Assembly (NCBI RefSeq): GCF_902388705.1
Contig: NZ_CABMQJ010000036.1
Span: 1 to 23,490, forward strand
DNA: 23,490 nt
DNA from: an uncultured Alistipes sp.
Lineage (GTDB): Bacteria > Bacteroidota > Bacteroidia > Bacteroidales > Rikenellaceae
Reading direction: 5' to 3'
Part shown: one piece after another, positions 9,066 to 17,161 of the stretch
How the letters are laid out: every line of letters begins with the position of its first letter
How positions within the stretch are numbered: position 1 is the stretch's first letter
Translations under genes and position numbers: made by a program
The notes under the pieces: generated by a model
Database searches by the model: none
Seen by the model: the letters and a program-made list of their open reading frames with translations, nothing else
Told to the model about the DNA's origin: nothing

Positions 9066-9290
9066 TGTCCGGACTCCCGTCCCGACTTGGGCGTTCGTGT
9101 CGGTTCTGGTTTTGGTTCTGGTTTTGGTTTTGGTTTTGGTTCTGGTTCTGTCCGGACTCCCGTTCCGACTTTGGCGTTAATGTCGGTTCTGGTTTTGGTT
9201 CCAGCTCTGGTTTCTGTCCGGACTTCTGTTCCGACTCCTGCTCCGGCCTTTGTTCTTGCTTCGGCTCCGGTTCTTGCTCCGGCCCCGCCG
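9066..9290. repeat. Degenerate minisatellite: 36-bp core plus GGTTYT hexamers
   Basis: A core beginning TGTCCGGACTCCCGTYCCGA occurs at 9066 and 9149, and its first part recurs at 9215 in decayed form. Each full core (36 bp) is followed by a run of hexamers: eight units of GGTTCT/GGTTTT at 9102-9149 and five more variable ones at 9185-9214. From 9215 to about 9290 the array decays into Cys/Tyr-like TTC-GCT-CCG words. Every core carries the perfect palindrome GTCCGGAC (9067, 9150, 9216). All three plus-strand frames are open through the array but give only dipeptide repeats, so I do not call a gene. The differing hexamer number suggests slippage. Confidence 0.85.
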
Positions 9291-9292
9291 GG

Positions 9293-9706
9293 TTACCTGC
9301 CCGGCAGGACGAAAGACCAGTGGGTGTGCACGATTTCCCACCGGCCGGAGGGGGATGCTGCGTAAACTTCGGTGCAGTGCATCCTGAATACCTGTCCGTC
9401 CCTGCAGGCCTCGTAGTCGTATGTCAAAAGGGCCGTCCCCGGCAATAACCGTACGACGGGTTTTATCATCCTGTAATTGTCGATTTTGACTTTTCCGCGT
9501 ACTTTGTCGTAATACGCCTCCAACGCTTTTTTACCCTCGAGTTTGTTTTCGAGGGCCGGGTCGAAGTAGACGACCTTGTCGGACGACAGCGCTATGAATC
9601 CGTCCGGGTTCCCGTTGTTCCACTGCTCCAGCGCCTGCGTTTCCAGCGCGATAATCGCAGCTCCGATGTCCCCGCTGTCCGGGCGGGGATAGGTGCATTC
9701 AGCCAT
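9293..9706 (-). CDS. SnoaL/DUF4440-like (NTF2-fold) small protein
   Basis: A 137-residue protein with no signal peptide, probably cytoplasmic. The layout fits the NTF2-like fold of the SnoaL/DUF4440 group: N-terminal helix (AAIIALETQALEQWNNGNPDGF), the segment VVYFDPALENKLEGKKAL, helix EAYYDKVRGKVK, then beta strands ending in WEIVHTHWSF, a signature-like end of this family. Members include enzymes and ketosteroid-isomerase-like proteins, so no specific reaction can be assigned. The start at 9706 (MAECTYPRP) is chosen because the frame upstream to 9847 gives a basic, non-family extension and a perfect -7-like box sits just before 9706. It is the only gene between the gyrA block and susC and is flanked by repeats on both sides. 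Its frame stays open for 109 codons after the TAA. Confidence 0.82.
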   Translation of the reverse strand: MAECTYPRPDSGDIGAAIIALETQALEQWNNGNPDGFIALSSDKVVYFDPALENKLEGKKALEAYYDKVRGKVKIDNYRMIKPVVRLLPGTALLTYDYEACRDGQVFRMHCTEVYAASPSGRWEIVHTHWSFVLPGR

Positions 9707-9712
9707 AAATAC

Positions 9713-9720
9713 CAAAATTA
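9713..9720 (-). promoter_or_regulatory. -7-like box upstream of the SnoaL-like gene
   Basis: The minus strand reads TAATTTTG, a perfect TAnnTTTG box, with only six bases (9712-9707) between it and the ATG at 9706. I find no TTG at the right -33 distance. If used, the transcript would be leaderless or nearly so. Confidence 0.35.
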
Positions 9721-9850
9721 AATTTCCCGATTCTGTTTTTGTCGTTTTAAAATTAGCAAATAATCGGGACCCGGCACGGTTGTGCCTTAAAAAACATCGC
9801 TTTTTCCGCTCTCCGCTGTCTGTCAGCCCCTGTTTGTTCATCCGCAAGTT

Positions 9851-9983
9851 GTCCGGTTGCTATCAATCCGTCCGCAATCCGTCCGCAATCCGTCCGCAAG
9901 CTGTCCGGCACCATCTGCCTGTCCGCACTGATTTGTCCGTCGCCGGCCCGCCGCCAGTCGCTGTCCGTTTGCCCGCCTGTCCG
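9851..9983. repeat. GTCCG-rich tract with three exact 11-bp direct repeats
   Basis: CAATCCGTCCG occurs three times head to tail at 9864-9874, 9875-9885 and 9886-9896. Around it GTCCG recurs on the plus strand at 9851, 9870, 9881, 9892, 9903, 9921, 9935, 9963 and 9979, nine times in 133 bp. The same GTCCG word is part of the palindrome in the minisatellite on the other side of the SnoaL-like gene. No protein-coding explanation is convincing. Confidence 0.75.
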
Positions 9984-10310
9984 CCGTCCCGCACGCTGCT
10001 TTTCGCCACATCCGTGGCCGGGCACCTGGCATCCGCCGCCGGTTGTCTTCCGCCTGCCGCCCGTCCTTATGGCCGCCTCCTGCGGCTTGCTTTCAGATGG
10101 CCGTGTTCCTGTGCCGTCCGTCGTCCATACCTCCCGTGCGTTCCCGCATCGGGCGCTCATTCCGAAAAAATCCAGGATAAAATCGTACATAACAGGCAAA
10201 AATCGTAATCCGGGGCGCCCGCTGTTGTTCGGCGGACATTTATCCCGGAGGGCCGTTCTAAATTCGTTATGGAGGAACGGTCGTATCCGCCTGCCGTTCC
10301 CGGGACACCA

Positions 10311-10368
10311 ACTAACCTTATTTACTAACCTTAAAATTAGTGTGTGTATGAGTCTATCTACTAACCTT
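10311..10368 (+). repeat. Three direct ACTAACCTT repeats around the susC start codon
   Basis: ACTAACCTT is found at 10311-10319, 10324-10332 and 10360-10368. Two copies lie in the probable 5' leader and the third within codons 5-8 of susC, where it encodes part of STNL. The spacing is 13 and 36 bp. The repeat could serve transcript-level control, but this is speculation. Confidence 0.6.
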
Positions 10369-13300
10369 TTTTTCAGGAAAGCGCTATTGCTCGTGACGGC
10401 TGTATTTTCCGCGTCATTGCTGTGGGCGCAGGCTTCCGGCATCTCCGGACGCGTGCTCGATGAGCAGGGAGCGCCTGTCATCGGTGCGACGGTCATGGTC
10501 AAAGGTACCACGATCGCCACGGCTACCAACGTCGACGGTAGTTTCAACCTGAAGAATGCAAGCCGCAACGTCACGCTGGTCGTGTCGTACGTCGGTTATG
10601 AAACGCAGCAGGTTTCGTCGCGGGGCGAAGCCTCCGTAACGATTACCCTCAAGCCCGAGGCAATCGGTGTGGAGAGTGTCGAAATCGTCTCCGTGGGCTA
10701 TGGCACGCAGAAACGCGAATCGGTCGTGGGTGCTATCTCCACGATTCGGCCCGAGGAACTGCGCGTCCCCGTGCGCTCGTTGAGCCAGACGCTGGCCGGT
10801 AACCTGGCGGGCGTGGTCGCACTGCAAACTTCGGGCGAGCCGGGCAAGGACGACGCCCAGTTCTGGATTCGCGGTATCGCTACCTTTACGGGCAGCCCCG
10901 ATCCGCTGATTCTGGTCGACGGCATCGAGCGCCCGCTCAACGATGTCGACCCGCTCGAAATCGAGTCGTTCAGCGTGCTCAAGGACGCCAGCGCTACGGC
11001 CGTGTACGGCGTTCGCGGCGCCAACGGCGTTATCCTCGTCAATACGCGCCGCGGTTTCGAAGGCCCGGCCCGCATCGACCTGCGCTACGAGCAGGGTTTC
11101 TCGTTCGCGAGCAAGCGCCTGTCGTTCGTCGACGCCGCCACCCGCTCCGAAATGTTCAACGAGGCGGTGGATGCCGTCGGGGCATCTGCGGCCCTGAAAT
11201 ACGGTACCGACGAGATTACGGCGATGCGTATGCAGAGCGACCCCGAACTCTATCCCGACGTCGACTGGCAGAAACTCCTGATGCGCAAGGTGTCGCTGTC
11301 GGAAAAGGTGAGCGCCAACATCTCGGGCGGCGGTAAGTTCGCCCGCTATTTCTCGGCCCTCTCCTTTTATAACCAGGACGGACAGTATGCCGTGCAGCCG
11401 GGCCAGTATTCGTGGGTGGACGACCGCATCGGCCGCTACGGCGAGAATGTCAACTACAAACGTTATAACTTCCGTTCCAACGTCGACATGGACATCACCA
11501 AAACCACGGTGGTGAACCTGGGCGTGCAGGGCAACGTGACCGAGAACATGGAACCCGTCGAGGGCTCGGCGGCCATCTACCGCGACATTATCAACGCGGC
11601 GCCGAATGCTTTCCCCGTCCGCTTCAAGGACGGCGAACTGGCCGGCCGCGACGGCCTGAACAACCCGTATAACATGCTCACCCAGCGCGGTTGGCAGAAG
11701 ACCACCGGCAATACGCTGCGTGCCAACCTGACCATCAACCAGGATTTTTCGTTCCTCACCCCGGGTCTTTCGGCCAAGGTGAGCTATGCCTACGACGCGG
11801 TGAACTACTCGGTGGAGAAGCGCTCGCGCAACATCAATTTCTTCGAGGCTACGGGCCGCGACCAGGACGGCGAGCTGATTCGCACCGAGTGGCAGGCCGA
11901 CCAGAAGCAGGAGTACCTGAATTACAACCAGTCCGGCAACGGCACCCGTACGCAGTATGTCGAGGCGGCGATTAATTACAGCCGGACGTTCGGCGAAAAA
12001 CACGAGGTCGGCGGCCTGCTGCTCGGCTTTGCCAAAGACTATCGTGTGCAGGAGGCTACGAACGATTACCTCAAGTCGCTGCCCAACCGTTCGATCGGTC
12101 TGGCCGGCCGCCTTACCTATGCTTTCGACAAACGCTACCTGATTGAGGCCAACATCGGTTTCAACGGCTCGGAGAACTTCGCCAAGGGCAAGCGCATGGG
12201 CGTCTTCCCCGCAGTCGCCCTCGGTTGGGTGGCCTCCGAGGAGAGCTTCCTGCGCAACAGCCAGGTGCTGACGTGGCTCAAAATCCGCGCATCGGTGGGA
12301 CAGGTAGGTAACGACCAGATTCCGAGTACCCGCTTCATCTACCTGGCGACGATTAACAACAACGCCGCCGGCTACGGAAACATCGGCGTCAACTTCGACC
12401 AGGGAGCCGGAGGTATCGGCGAGGGCCGTATGTCCAACGAGGACGTGACGTGGGAGGTATCGACCAAATACAACCTCGGTATCGAAACCGGATTCTTCAA
12501 CGAACTGAAAATCAATGCGGACTTCTTCTTCGAACGGCGTGAGAACATCTTCCTCGCACCGCAGTTCTCGGAGATTTCGGGCCTGCCCAAGGACTACACC
12601 AACTACGCCAACATGGGCCTGATGGAGAACCGCGGCTTCGAGGTTTCCGCCGAATACGTCAAGCGTTTCAGCAAAGACCTCACCGTTTCCGTGCGCGGAA
12701 ACTTCACCTTCGCCCGCAACGAGGTGATTGACGACGGCAAGTATTACGCCTATCCGTGGCAGGATCAGCGCGGCGTGCGCTACGGCCTGACCCAGGGTTA
12801 CCGCGCCATGCACCTCTTCTCGCAGGAGGAGCTGGACAACATGCCCGACTACTATACGCAGTTCGGCCTCGACAAGAAGCAGCTGCGCGCTGGCGACATC
12901 CGCTACGAAGATTTGAACGACGACGGCAAAATCACCGAGGCCGACATGACGTGGATCGGCAATCCCAGGATGCCGGAGATCGTCTACGGTTTCGGCGCAT
13001 CGCTCAACTACAAGGGCTTCGACTTCTCGTTCCTGTTCCAGGGCGGCGCGAACCGTTCGTCCTACTTGAGCGGCGGCTGGTATTTCTACCCGTTCCAGGC
13101 AGACCGCGGGCCCAAGTTCATGGGTAACGTGATGACGATGTTCAAGGATCGCTGGACGGAGGATAACCCCAATCCCCGTGCATTCTCGCCCCGCCTGTCG
13201 TACGGCGCCGACGCCAACAACTACAAGACTTCGACCTGGTGGCAGCGCGACAGCGGCTACCTGCGCCTGAAGAACGTCGAAATCGGCTATACGCTGCCTT

Positions 13301-13467
13301 CGGCATGGGCCAATAAACTGCGGTGCAGTTCGCTGCGCGTCTACGCTACGGGCGTGAACCTCTTTACGATCAGCAAGTTTATCTCCGACTTCTGGGATCC
13401 CGAAACAGGTGCCGATGCCTATCCCATGCAGCGCCAGGTTTTCGTCGGTGTGAATTTAACTTTCTAA
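10348..13467 (+). CDS. SusC/RagA-family TonB-dependent outer-membrane transporter
   Basis: A 1039-residue outer-membrane importer, the barrel partner of a SusC/SusD complex powered by TonB. The start at 10348 gives a proper signal peptide (basic FFRK, hydrophobic core, cleavage near WAQA). It is preferred to an in-frame ATG 279 bp upstream, whose extension is non-family and falls in the repeat-rich spacer. Order of parts: carboxypeptidase-D-like regulatory domain at about 28-105 (SGRVLDEQGAPVIGATVMVK), TonB-box-like EIVSVGYG at about 110-118, plug domain with the SusC signature LKDASATAVYGVRGANGVI near residues 211-229, then a 22-strand-type barrel ending in aromatic Phe (GVNLTF). There is no STN domain, so no anti-sigma signalling partner is expected. 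SusD starts 13 bp downstream. Confidence 0.96.
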   Translation: MSLSTNLFFRKALLLVTAVFSASLLWAQASGISGRVLDEQGAPVIGATVMVKGTTIATATNVDGSFNLKNASRNVTLVVSYVGYETQQVSSRGEASVTITLKPEAIGVESVEIVSVGYGTQKRESVVGAISTIRPEELRVPVRSLSQTLAGNLAGVVALQTSGEPGKDDAQFWIRGIATFTGSPDPLILVDGIERPLNDVDPLEIESFSVLKDASATAVYGVRGANGVILVNTRRGFEGPARIDLRYEQGFSFASKRLSFVDAATRSEMFNEAVDAVGASAALKYGTDEITAMRMQSDPELYPDVDWQKLLMRKVSLSEKVSANISGGGKFARYFSALSFYNQDGQYAVQPGQYSWVDDRIGRYGENVNYKRYNFRSNVDMDITKTTVVNLGVQGNVTENMEPVEGSAAIYRDIINAAPNAFPVRFKDGELAGRDGLNNPYNMLTQRGWQKTTGNTLRANLTINQDFSFLTPGLSAKVSYAYDAVNYSVEKRSRNINFFEATGRDQDGELIRTEWQADQKQEYLNYNQSGNGTRTQYVEAAINYSRTFGEKHEVGGLLLGFAKDYRVQEATNDYLKSLPNRSIGLAGRLTYAFDKRYLIEANIGFNGSENFAKGKRMGVFPAVALGWVASEESFLRNSQVLTWLKIRASVGQVGNDQIPSTRFIYLATINNNAAGYGNIGVNFDQGAGGIGEGRMSNEDVTWEVSTKYNLGIETGFFNELKINADFFFERRENIFLAPQFSEISGLPKDYTNYANMGLMENRGFEVSAEYVKRFSKDLTVSVRGNFTFARNEVIDDGKYYAYPWQDQRGVRYGLTQGYRAMHLFSQEELDNMPDYYTQFGLDKKQLRAGDIRYEDLNDDGKITEADMTWIGNPRMPEIVYGFGASLNYKGFDFSFLFQGGANRSSYLSGGWYFYPFQADRGPKFMGNVMTMFKDRWTEDNPNPRAFSPRLSYGADANNYKTSTWWQRDSGYLRLKNVEIGYTLPSAWANKLRCSSLRVYATGVNLFTISKFISDFWDPETGADAYPMQRQVFVGVNLTF

Positions 13468-13480
13468 CACAGCCTAACGT

Positions 13481-15328
13481 ATGAAAAAGAATATCGTATA
13501 TTTACTGCTGGCGTCGTTCCTGTTGCTGACCGGTTGCGCCAACTATCTGGACCAGGATCCCGAGGACCTGAACTCGATGGATAAGATTTTCTCTTCGAAA
13601 ATCGAAACCACCAAGTGGTACAACCGCATTTACAGCGACGATTTCATGGTTCAGGAGATGCATTACAGCAGCCAGCTCCCTTATTTCTGGTGTACCGACG
13701 AGTCGGCTTACATCATGGAGTCGTTCGTCCGCAACATTGCCGAGGGTAAGATGAGTCCCGACAACTACTACGGCTATACGGGCTACAACCTCTATTTCTT
13801 CGTCCGCTACTACCAGGCCATCCGCCACTGCAACATCTTCCTCGAGAATGTGGATCAGTGCGCCGAGCTGGGCGAGATAGATCGCCGCACGATGAAGGCC
13901 GAGGCCCGTTTCATGCGTGCCTACTACCACTACCTGCTGCTGCGCCTCTACGGCCCGATACCCATCGTCGAAACTAGCCGCACGGCCGACCAGATCGCCG
14001 CTTCACAGGCGCGCAATACGCTCGCAGAGTGTGTGAGCTGGATTAACGGCGAGATCGACTGGGCCTGCGAAAACGGTATGCCCGCCGCCCGCGACGAGAA
14101 ATTCACGCTGGGACTTCCCACCATCGGCGCGGCCCGTGCGATTCAGTCGCGCATGGCGCTGATGGTCGCCAGCCCGCTGTTCAACGGCAATACGGCCTAC
14201 AAGAACTGGACGAACTACGACGGTACGGTGCTTATGCCGCAGACCTACGACAAGGAGCTGTGGAAAACGGCCGCCGATGCCGCCAAGACGGTAATCGACA
14301 TGCCCGAGTACAAACTGCTCAAACCGGCTGCTGACGCCACTTTCGATGAGATTGTGGATAATTACCGCGCCGTGACGACGACATGGGGCGCCGACAAAAA
14401 CACCGAGATCATCTGGGGACATCCCAATTCGGTGCAGTGGTACGCCATGTGCGCCCTGCCCGCACGGTGGTACGGTTGGAACGGCCGCTATTCGCTTGCC
14501 ATCGACATGGTCAACGACTTCTTCATGGCCGACGGAAGCGTGAGCCGCCCGCTCGAGGAGTGGTTCGCATCCAAGAAGTTTTCGAGCGAGGCCGGCGACG
14601 GTACGATTGCCAATACGTTCTGGATGTTCGTCGGGCGCGAACCGCGTTTCTACGCGTCGGTGCATTTCCCCAACCAGCGACTTTCCTATGCCTACGAGAA
14701 CAAGACGGACAGCTATCAGGATGCCGACGGCTACGGCGTGGTCGACTTCTGGTACTCGGGGTTGAGCGGCAACGGCAGCACCCCGGGCGACAAGAACACC
14801 TCGGGATTCTCCGTGCGCAAGAACGTTCCGCTGGACTACCGCAGCAACAAGCAGACCAGCGAGGCCACGCGCATGCTGAACGTGCCGTTCCCCATCATCC
14901 GGCTGGGTGAAGTTTACCTCAATTATGCCGAGGCGGTGAACGAGTACTACGGTACGTCGAAGCAGGACGAGGCGCTCTATTACCTCAACGAAATCCGCAC
15001 GCGCGCCGGCATTCCGGCTTACGAGGGCACCTATTCGCAGGAGCAGATGCGCGAGATGATCCGCCACGAGCGCAAGATCGAACTGGCGTGGGAGTGCAAC
15101 CGCTATTTCGACGTCCGTCGCTGGTTTACGGCCCACGGCCCCAACGGCGAGTTCAACCACGACGCATACGGCCTGGACATGTCGCGCGGAACGAGCGCCA
15201 CCGACCCGTCGTTCTTCACCCTGATGAAAGTCGCCAACAAGCGCTTCGACATCCAGCACTACTTCCTGCCCATCAAATCCTCGGAAGTCATGCTCAACAC
15301 GCAGTTGGTGCAGGCGCCTTACTATTAG
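13481..15328 (+). CDS. SusD/RagB-family surface nutrient-binding lipoprotein
   Basis: A 615-residue lipoprotein with a signal peptide ending in LLLTGC; Cys19 is the lipidation site. SusD proteins form the lid over the SusC barrel and bind the incoming glycan or peptide. The N-terminal ANYLDQDPEDL and the SusD-typical helix AEARFMRAYYHYLLLRLYGPIPIV (about 144-167) are visible. The conserved C-terminal block follows: RLGEVYLNYAEAVNEY, then LNEIRTRAGIPAY and RHERKIELAWECNRYFDVRRW. The C-terminus LVQAPYY is usual. It is tightly linked to susC (13-bp gap) and followed 48 bp later by a third lipoprotein gene, so the three are probably one transcript. Ligand identity cannot be read from the sequence. 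Confidence 0.96.
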   Translation: MKKNIVYLLLASFLLLTGCANYLDQDPEDLNSMDKIFSSKIETTKWYNRIYSDDFMVQEMHYSSQLPYFWCTDESAYIMESFVRNIAEGKMSPDNYYGYTGYNLYFFVRYYQAIRHCNIFLENVDQCAELGEIDRRTMKAEARFMRAYYHYLLLRLYGPIPIVETSRTADQIAASQARNTLAECVSWINGEIDWACENGMPAARDEKFTLGLPTIGAARAIQSRMALMVASPLFNGNTAYKNWTNYDGTVLMPQTYDKELWKTAADAAKTVIDMPEYKLLKPAADATFDEIVDNYRAVTTTWGADKNTEIIWGHPNSVQWYAMCALPARWYGWNGRYSLAIDMVNDFFMADGSVSRPLEEWFASKKFSSEAGDGTIANTFWMFVGREPRFYASVHFPNQRLSYAYENKTDSYQDADGYGVVDFWYSGLSGNGSTPGDKNTSGFSVRKNVPLDYRSNKQTSEATRMLNVPFPIIRLGEVYLNYAEAVNEYYGTSKQDEALYYLNEIRTRAGIPAYEGTYSQEQMREMIRHERKIELAWECNRYFDVRRWFTAHGPNGEFNHDAYGLDMSRGTSATDPSFFTLMKVANKRFDIQHYFLPIKSSEVMLNTQLVQAPYY

Positions 15329-15376
15329 CAGCAGGGGCCTTACCGACATGTTAAACTTAAAAATGGAAAATCAGCT

Positions 15377-17077
15377 ATGAAACAGTTTTTTAAGATACTG
15401 ATGTTTGCGGCCCTGGCGCTGCCCTTCAGCGGCTGCGACGTGGAATACGACCCTATCGTCGTCCTGCCGGACGTAGTGCTCGAAGACTCGGGCATGACGA
15501 CCGTTCCGACCGTTTCCATCTACCAGAACGACGCATATACCGTCACGCTCACCCGTACCGAGGGGTTGAGCAAGGCCGCCGAGTTCGACATCGTCGTCGA
15601 CCAGACGCTGCTCGACGACTATAACGAATTGAACGGCGCTTCGTTCGGGATGATGCCGGCCTCGGGGTATACGATAAGCGCAGCGTCCGTCGCTTTTCCC
15701 GAGAAAGCCAAGACGGCGACCTTTACGATCCAGTTCAAGCCCGAGGCGATTGTGACTGCGGCCGGTTCGCCCCGGCAGGCCGAAAACTATGTGATTCCTT
15801 TTGCCTGTGTGCCCAAAACCACGGTCAATTCCGAATCGCAGCGATTGAGCGCCCTCGTGCGTTTCTCGTTCAGCGAACCTACGGTGACCGTCGACGCACC
15901 TGTCGCCCCCGAGGAACTGACGTTCATCTCCGGCGTGCCCGTGTCGCGCAGACTGGAGTTGTCGTGCCGTGCCAACTTCACGACCCTGCAGCCTTCCAAA
16001 CTGGCTTTTGCCGCTACGCAGGAGATGGTCGACGCCTACAACGACGCCAACCAGTCGGATTGCCTGCTGCTGCCTTCCACATGTTACTCGATTGATGCCG
16101 GGACGTTCGACGCCGAGGCGCTCTCGCTGGTCTACGGCATTACGCTCGACGCTTCGACGCTCGATCCCGACTATGCGTACCTGCTTCCCCTGAAGATGGC
16201 CGGCAGTGACTATACGATTCTGCAGGATAATATCTACTACGTGAAGGTGACCATTCAGGAGATTCAGTTCTCGGTGAGCAATACCGACCGCTACGAAGCC
16301 GCAACGCGCCTCTCGCACGGGATTAAGCTCGATGTGGTGCTGAACGGTGCGCTGGCTGACGACGTGCCTGTCGAATTTGCCTACGATGCGTCGAAGATTG
16401 CCGCCTATAACGATTCGAAGGGCAAGACCTACGAGGCGCTCGACGCTTCGAAGATTACCGTCACCAACGCCACGATGGCGGCCGGCGCGGTGAAGACCTC
16501 TGCGACCGTTACCGTGGATATGACGGGGATCGCTTTCGACGACGGCAAGGAGTACGTGCTGCCTTTCGCACTGGACAAGACCAAACTGCCGCAGGGCAGC
16601 GTCATGAAGAGCGACGATGTGGTATACGTCCGGCTGAAGCGCACGCTTTACGGCTCATGGAGCAACCGCAACTCCAGCGACGACCTTCAGAAGACGAGCA
16701 CCGCGGGCTGGACCAACAGCAACTATATGAAGGCCACGACCAAACCGAGCGATACGAAGGTCGACGGCAAGGCCTATCCCTATGTGAACTGCTATTACAG
16801 CTGGTCTACCGGTTACCATTGGTACGTTGCCTGGGACGAAGTTTACAACGGCGACCAGAACAAGCGCGTCGTGCATGCTTTCTCGAAAGTCACCAGCGGT
16901 TACAACGAGGGGCAGCAGGTGGCGCAGATCATGGATTACGGAAGCTATTTCGACATGGAAACCGGTACCGTCTTCTTCGATTTCCAGTACTACTGGAATG
17001 ATGACGACAAGAATCAGGACAAGCGACAGACCATCAAGTGCTACCTTGAGAGTCCGCTTACGGTCGATGAATTTTAG
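15377..17077 (+). CDS. DUF1735/DUF4361-type surface glycan-binding lipoprotein
   Basis: A 566-residue lipoprotein with a signal peptide ending in PFSGC (Cys20). Three successive beta-sandwich repeats of the DUF1735 (BT_3987-like N-terminal) kind can be traced at about 35-160, 169-294 and 296-427. Shared features are a short helix of the form LLDDYNELNG, EMVDAYNDANQ or KIAAYNDSKG, and an end with YVIPFA, YAYLLPLKM or YVLPFAL. The last part (about 428-566) begins TLYGSWSNRNSSDDLQK and is rich in Trp and Tyr (YSWSTGYHWYVAWDEVY), consistent with a DUF4361-like C-terminal domain. Proteins of this layout commonly sit third in SusC/D loci as surface glycan-binding proteins; related N-terminal domains occur on host N-glycan hydrolases. 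It probably captures ligand at the cell surface. A strong hairpin follows the gene. Confidence 0.85.
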   Translation: MKQFFKILMFAALALPFSGCDVEYDPIVVLPDVVLEDSGMTTVPTVSIYQNDAYTVTLTRTEGLSKAAEFDIVVDQTLLDDYNELNGASFGMMPASGYTISAASVAFPEKAKTATFTIQFKPEAIVTAAGSPRQAENYVIPFACVPKTTVNSESQRLSALVRFSFSEPTVTVDAPVAPEELTFISGVPVSRRLELSCRANFTTLQPSKLAFAATQEMVDAYNDANQSDCLLLPSTCYSIDAGTFDAEALSLVYGITLDASTLDPDYAYLLPLKMAGSDYTILQDNIYYVKVTIQEIQFSVSNTDRYEAATRLSHGIKLDVVLNGALADDVPVEFAYDASKIAAYNDSKGKTYEALDASKITVTNATMAAGAVKTSATVTVDMTGIAFDDGKEYVLPFALDKTKLPQGSVMKSDDVVYVRLKRTLYGSWSNRNSSDDLQKTSTAGWTNSNYMKATTKPSDTKVDGKAYPYVNCYYSWSTGYHWYVAWDEVYNGDQNKRVVHAFSKVTSGYNEGQQVAQIMDYGSYFDMETGTVFFDFQYYWNDDDKNQDKRQTIKCYLESPLTVDEF

Positions 17078-17103
17078 TACTTCGAATCGATAACCCGATG
17101 CTG

Positions 17104-17138
17104 CATATACCGGGCAGGGGAACCTGCCCGGGTATGTG
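17104..17138 (+). other. Stable intercistronic hairpin with GGAA tetraloop
   Basis: CATATACCGGGCAGG (17104-17118) pairs with CCTGCCCGGGTATGTG (17123-17138), with one bulged G and one G-T pair, around a GGAA loop of GNRA type. The stem is about 15 bp. No T-tract follows, so it is not a classical terminator. It lies in the 84-bp gap between the surface lipoprotein gene and the first peptidase gene, ending 23 bp before the next ATG. A role in mRNA processing, 3'-end protection or partial termination is inferred. Confidence 0.75.
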
Positions 17139-17161
17139 GCAGCCCGGAAAAAATACCGCCT

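Larger units (their letters stand above)
9707..10347. other. Gene-poor region between SnoaL-like gene and susC
   Basis: I see no convincing gene in these 641 bases. Frames that stay open here are basic, Pro/Arg/Cys-rich and show no family motif. The stretch holds a -7-like box (9713-9720), a GTCCG-rich tract (9851-9983) and the ACTAACCTT repeats before susC. The best susC promoter candidate is TAAATTCG (10259-10266), one mismatch from TAnnTTTG, but no TTG lies at the right spacing. No sigma-factor, anti-sigma or hybrid two-component regulator gene is present. Confidence 0.6.

Noticed and set aside
8922..9448. Plus-strand frames through the GGTTYT array (FWFWFW, VLVLVL or GSGFGF dipeptide runs)
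   Set aside because: All three frames are open merely because the repeat lacks stops. They begin inside or after the TPR gene, cross a strong terminator and have no promoter.
9864..9896. Three 11-bp direct repeats as a CRISPR array or phage attachment site
   Set aside because: Units are head to tail with no spacers and far too short for CRISPR. No integrase or tRNA lies nearby.
9693..10208. Plus-strand open frame in the spacer upstream of susC
   Set aside because: Its sequence is Pro/Arg/Cys-rich, starts inside the minus-strand SnoaL-like gene and translates the GTCCG repeats; no family features.
10069..10347. Longer N-terminus for SusC
   Set aside because: The extension places the signal peptide about 100 residues inside the protein and covers AT-rich leader repeats; the ATG at 10348 gives a normal signal peptide.
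10414..12813. 799-codon open frame antisense to susC
   Set aside because: Composition shadow of a strongly supported TonB-dependent transporter gene; no protein signature.
17104..17138. Hairpin as an intrinsic terminator
   Set aside because: No T-tract follows the stem, and the downstream gene starts 23 bp later on the same strand without a visible promoter.
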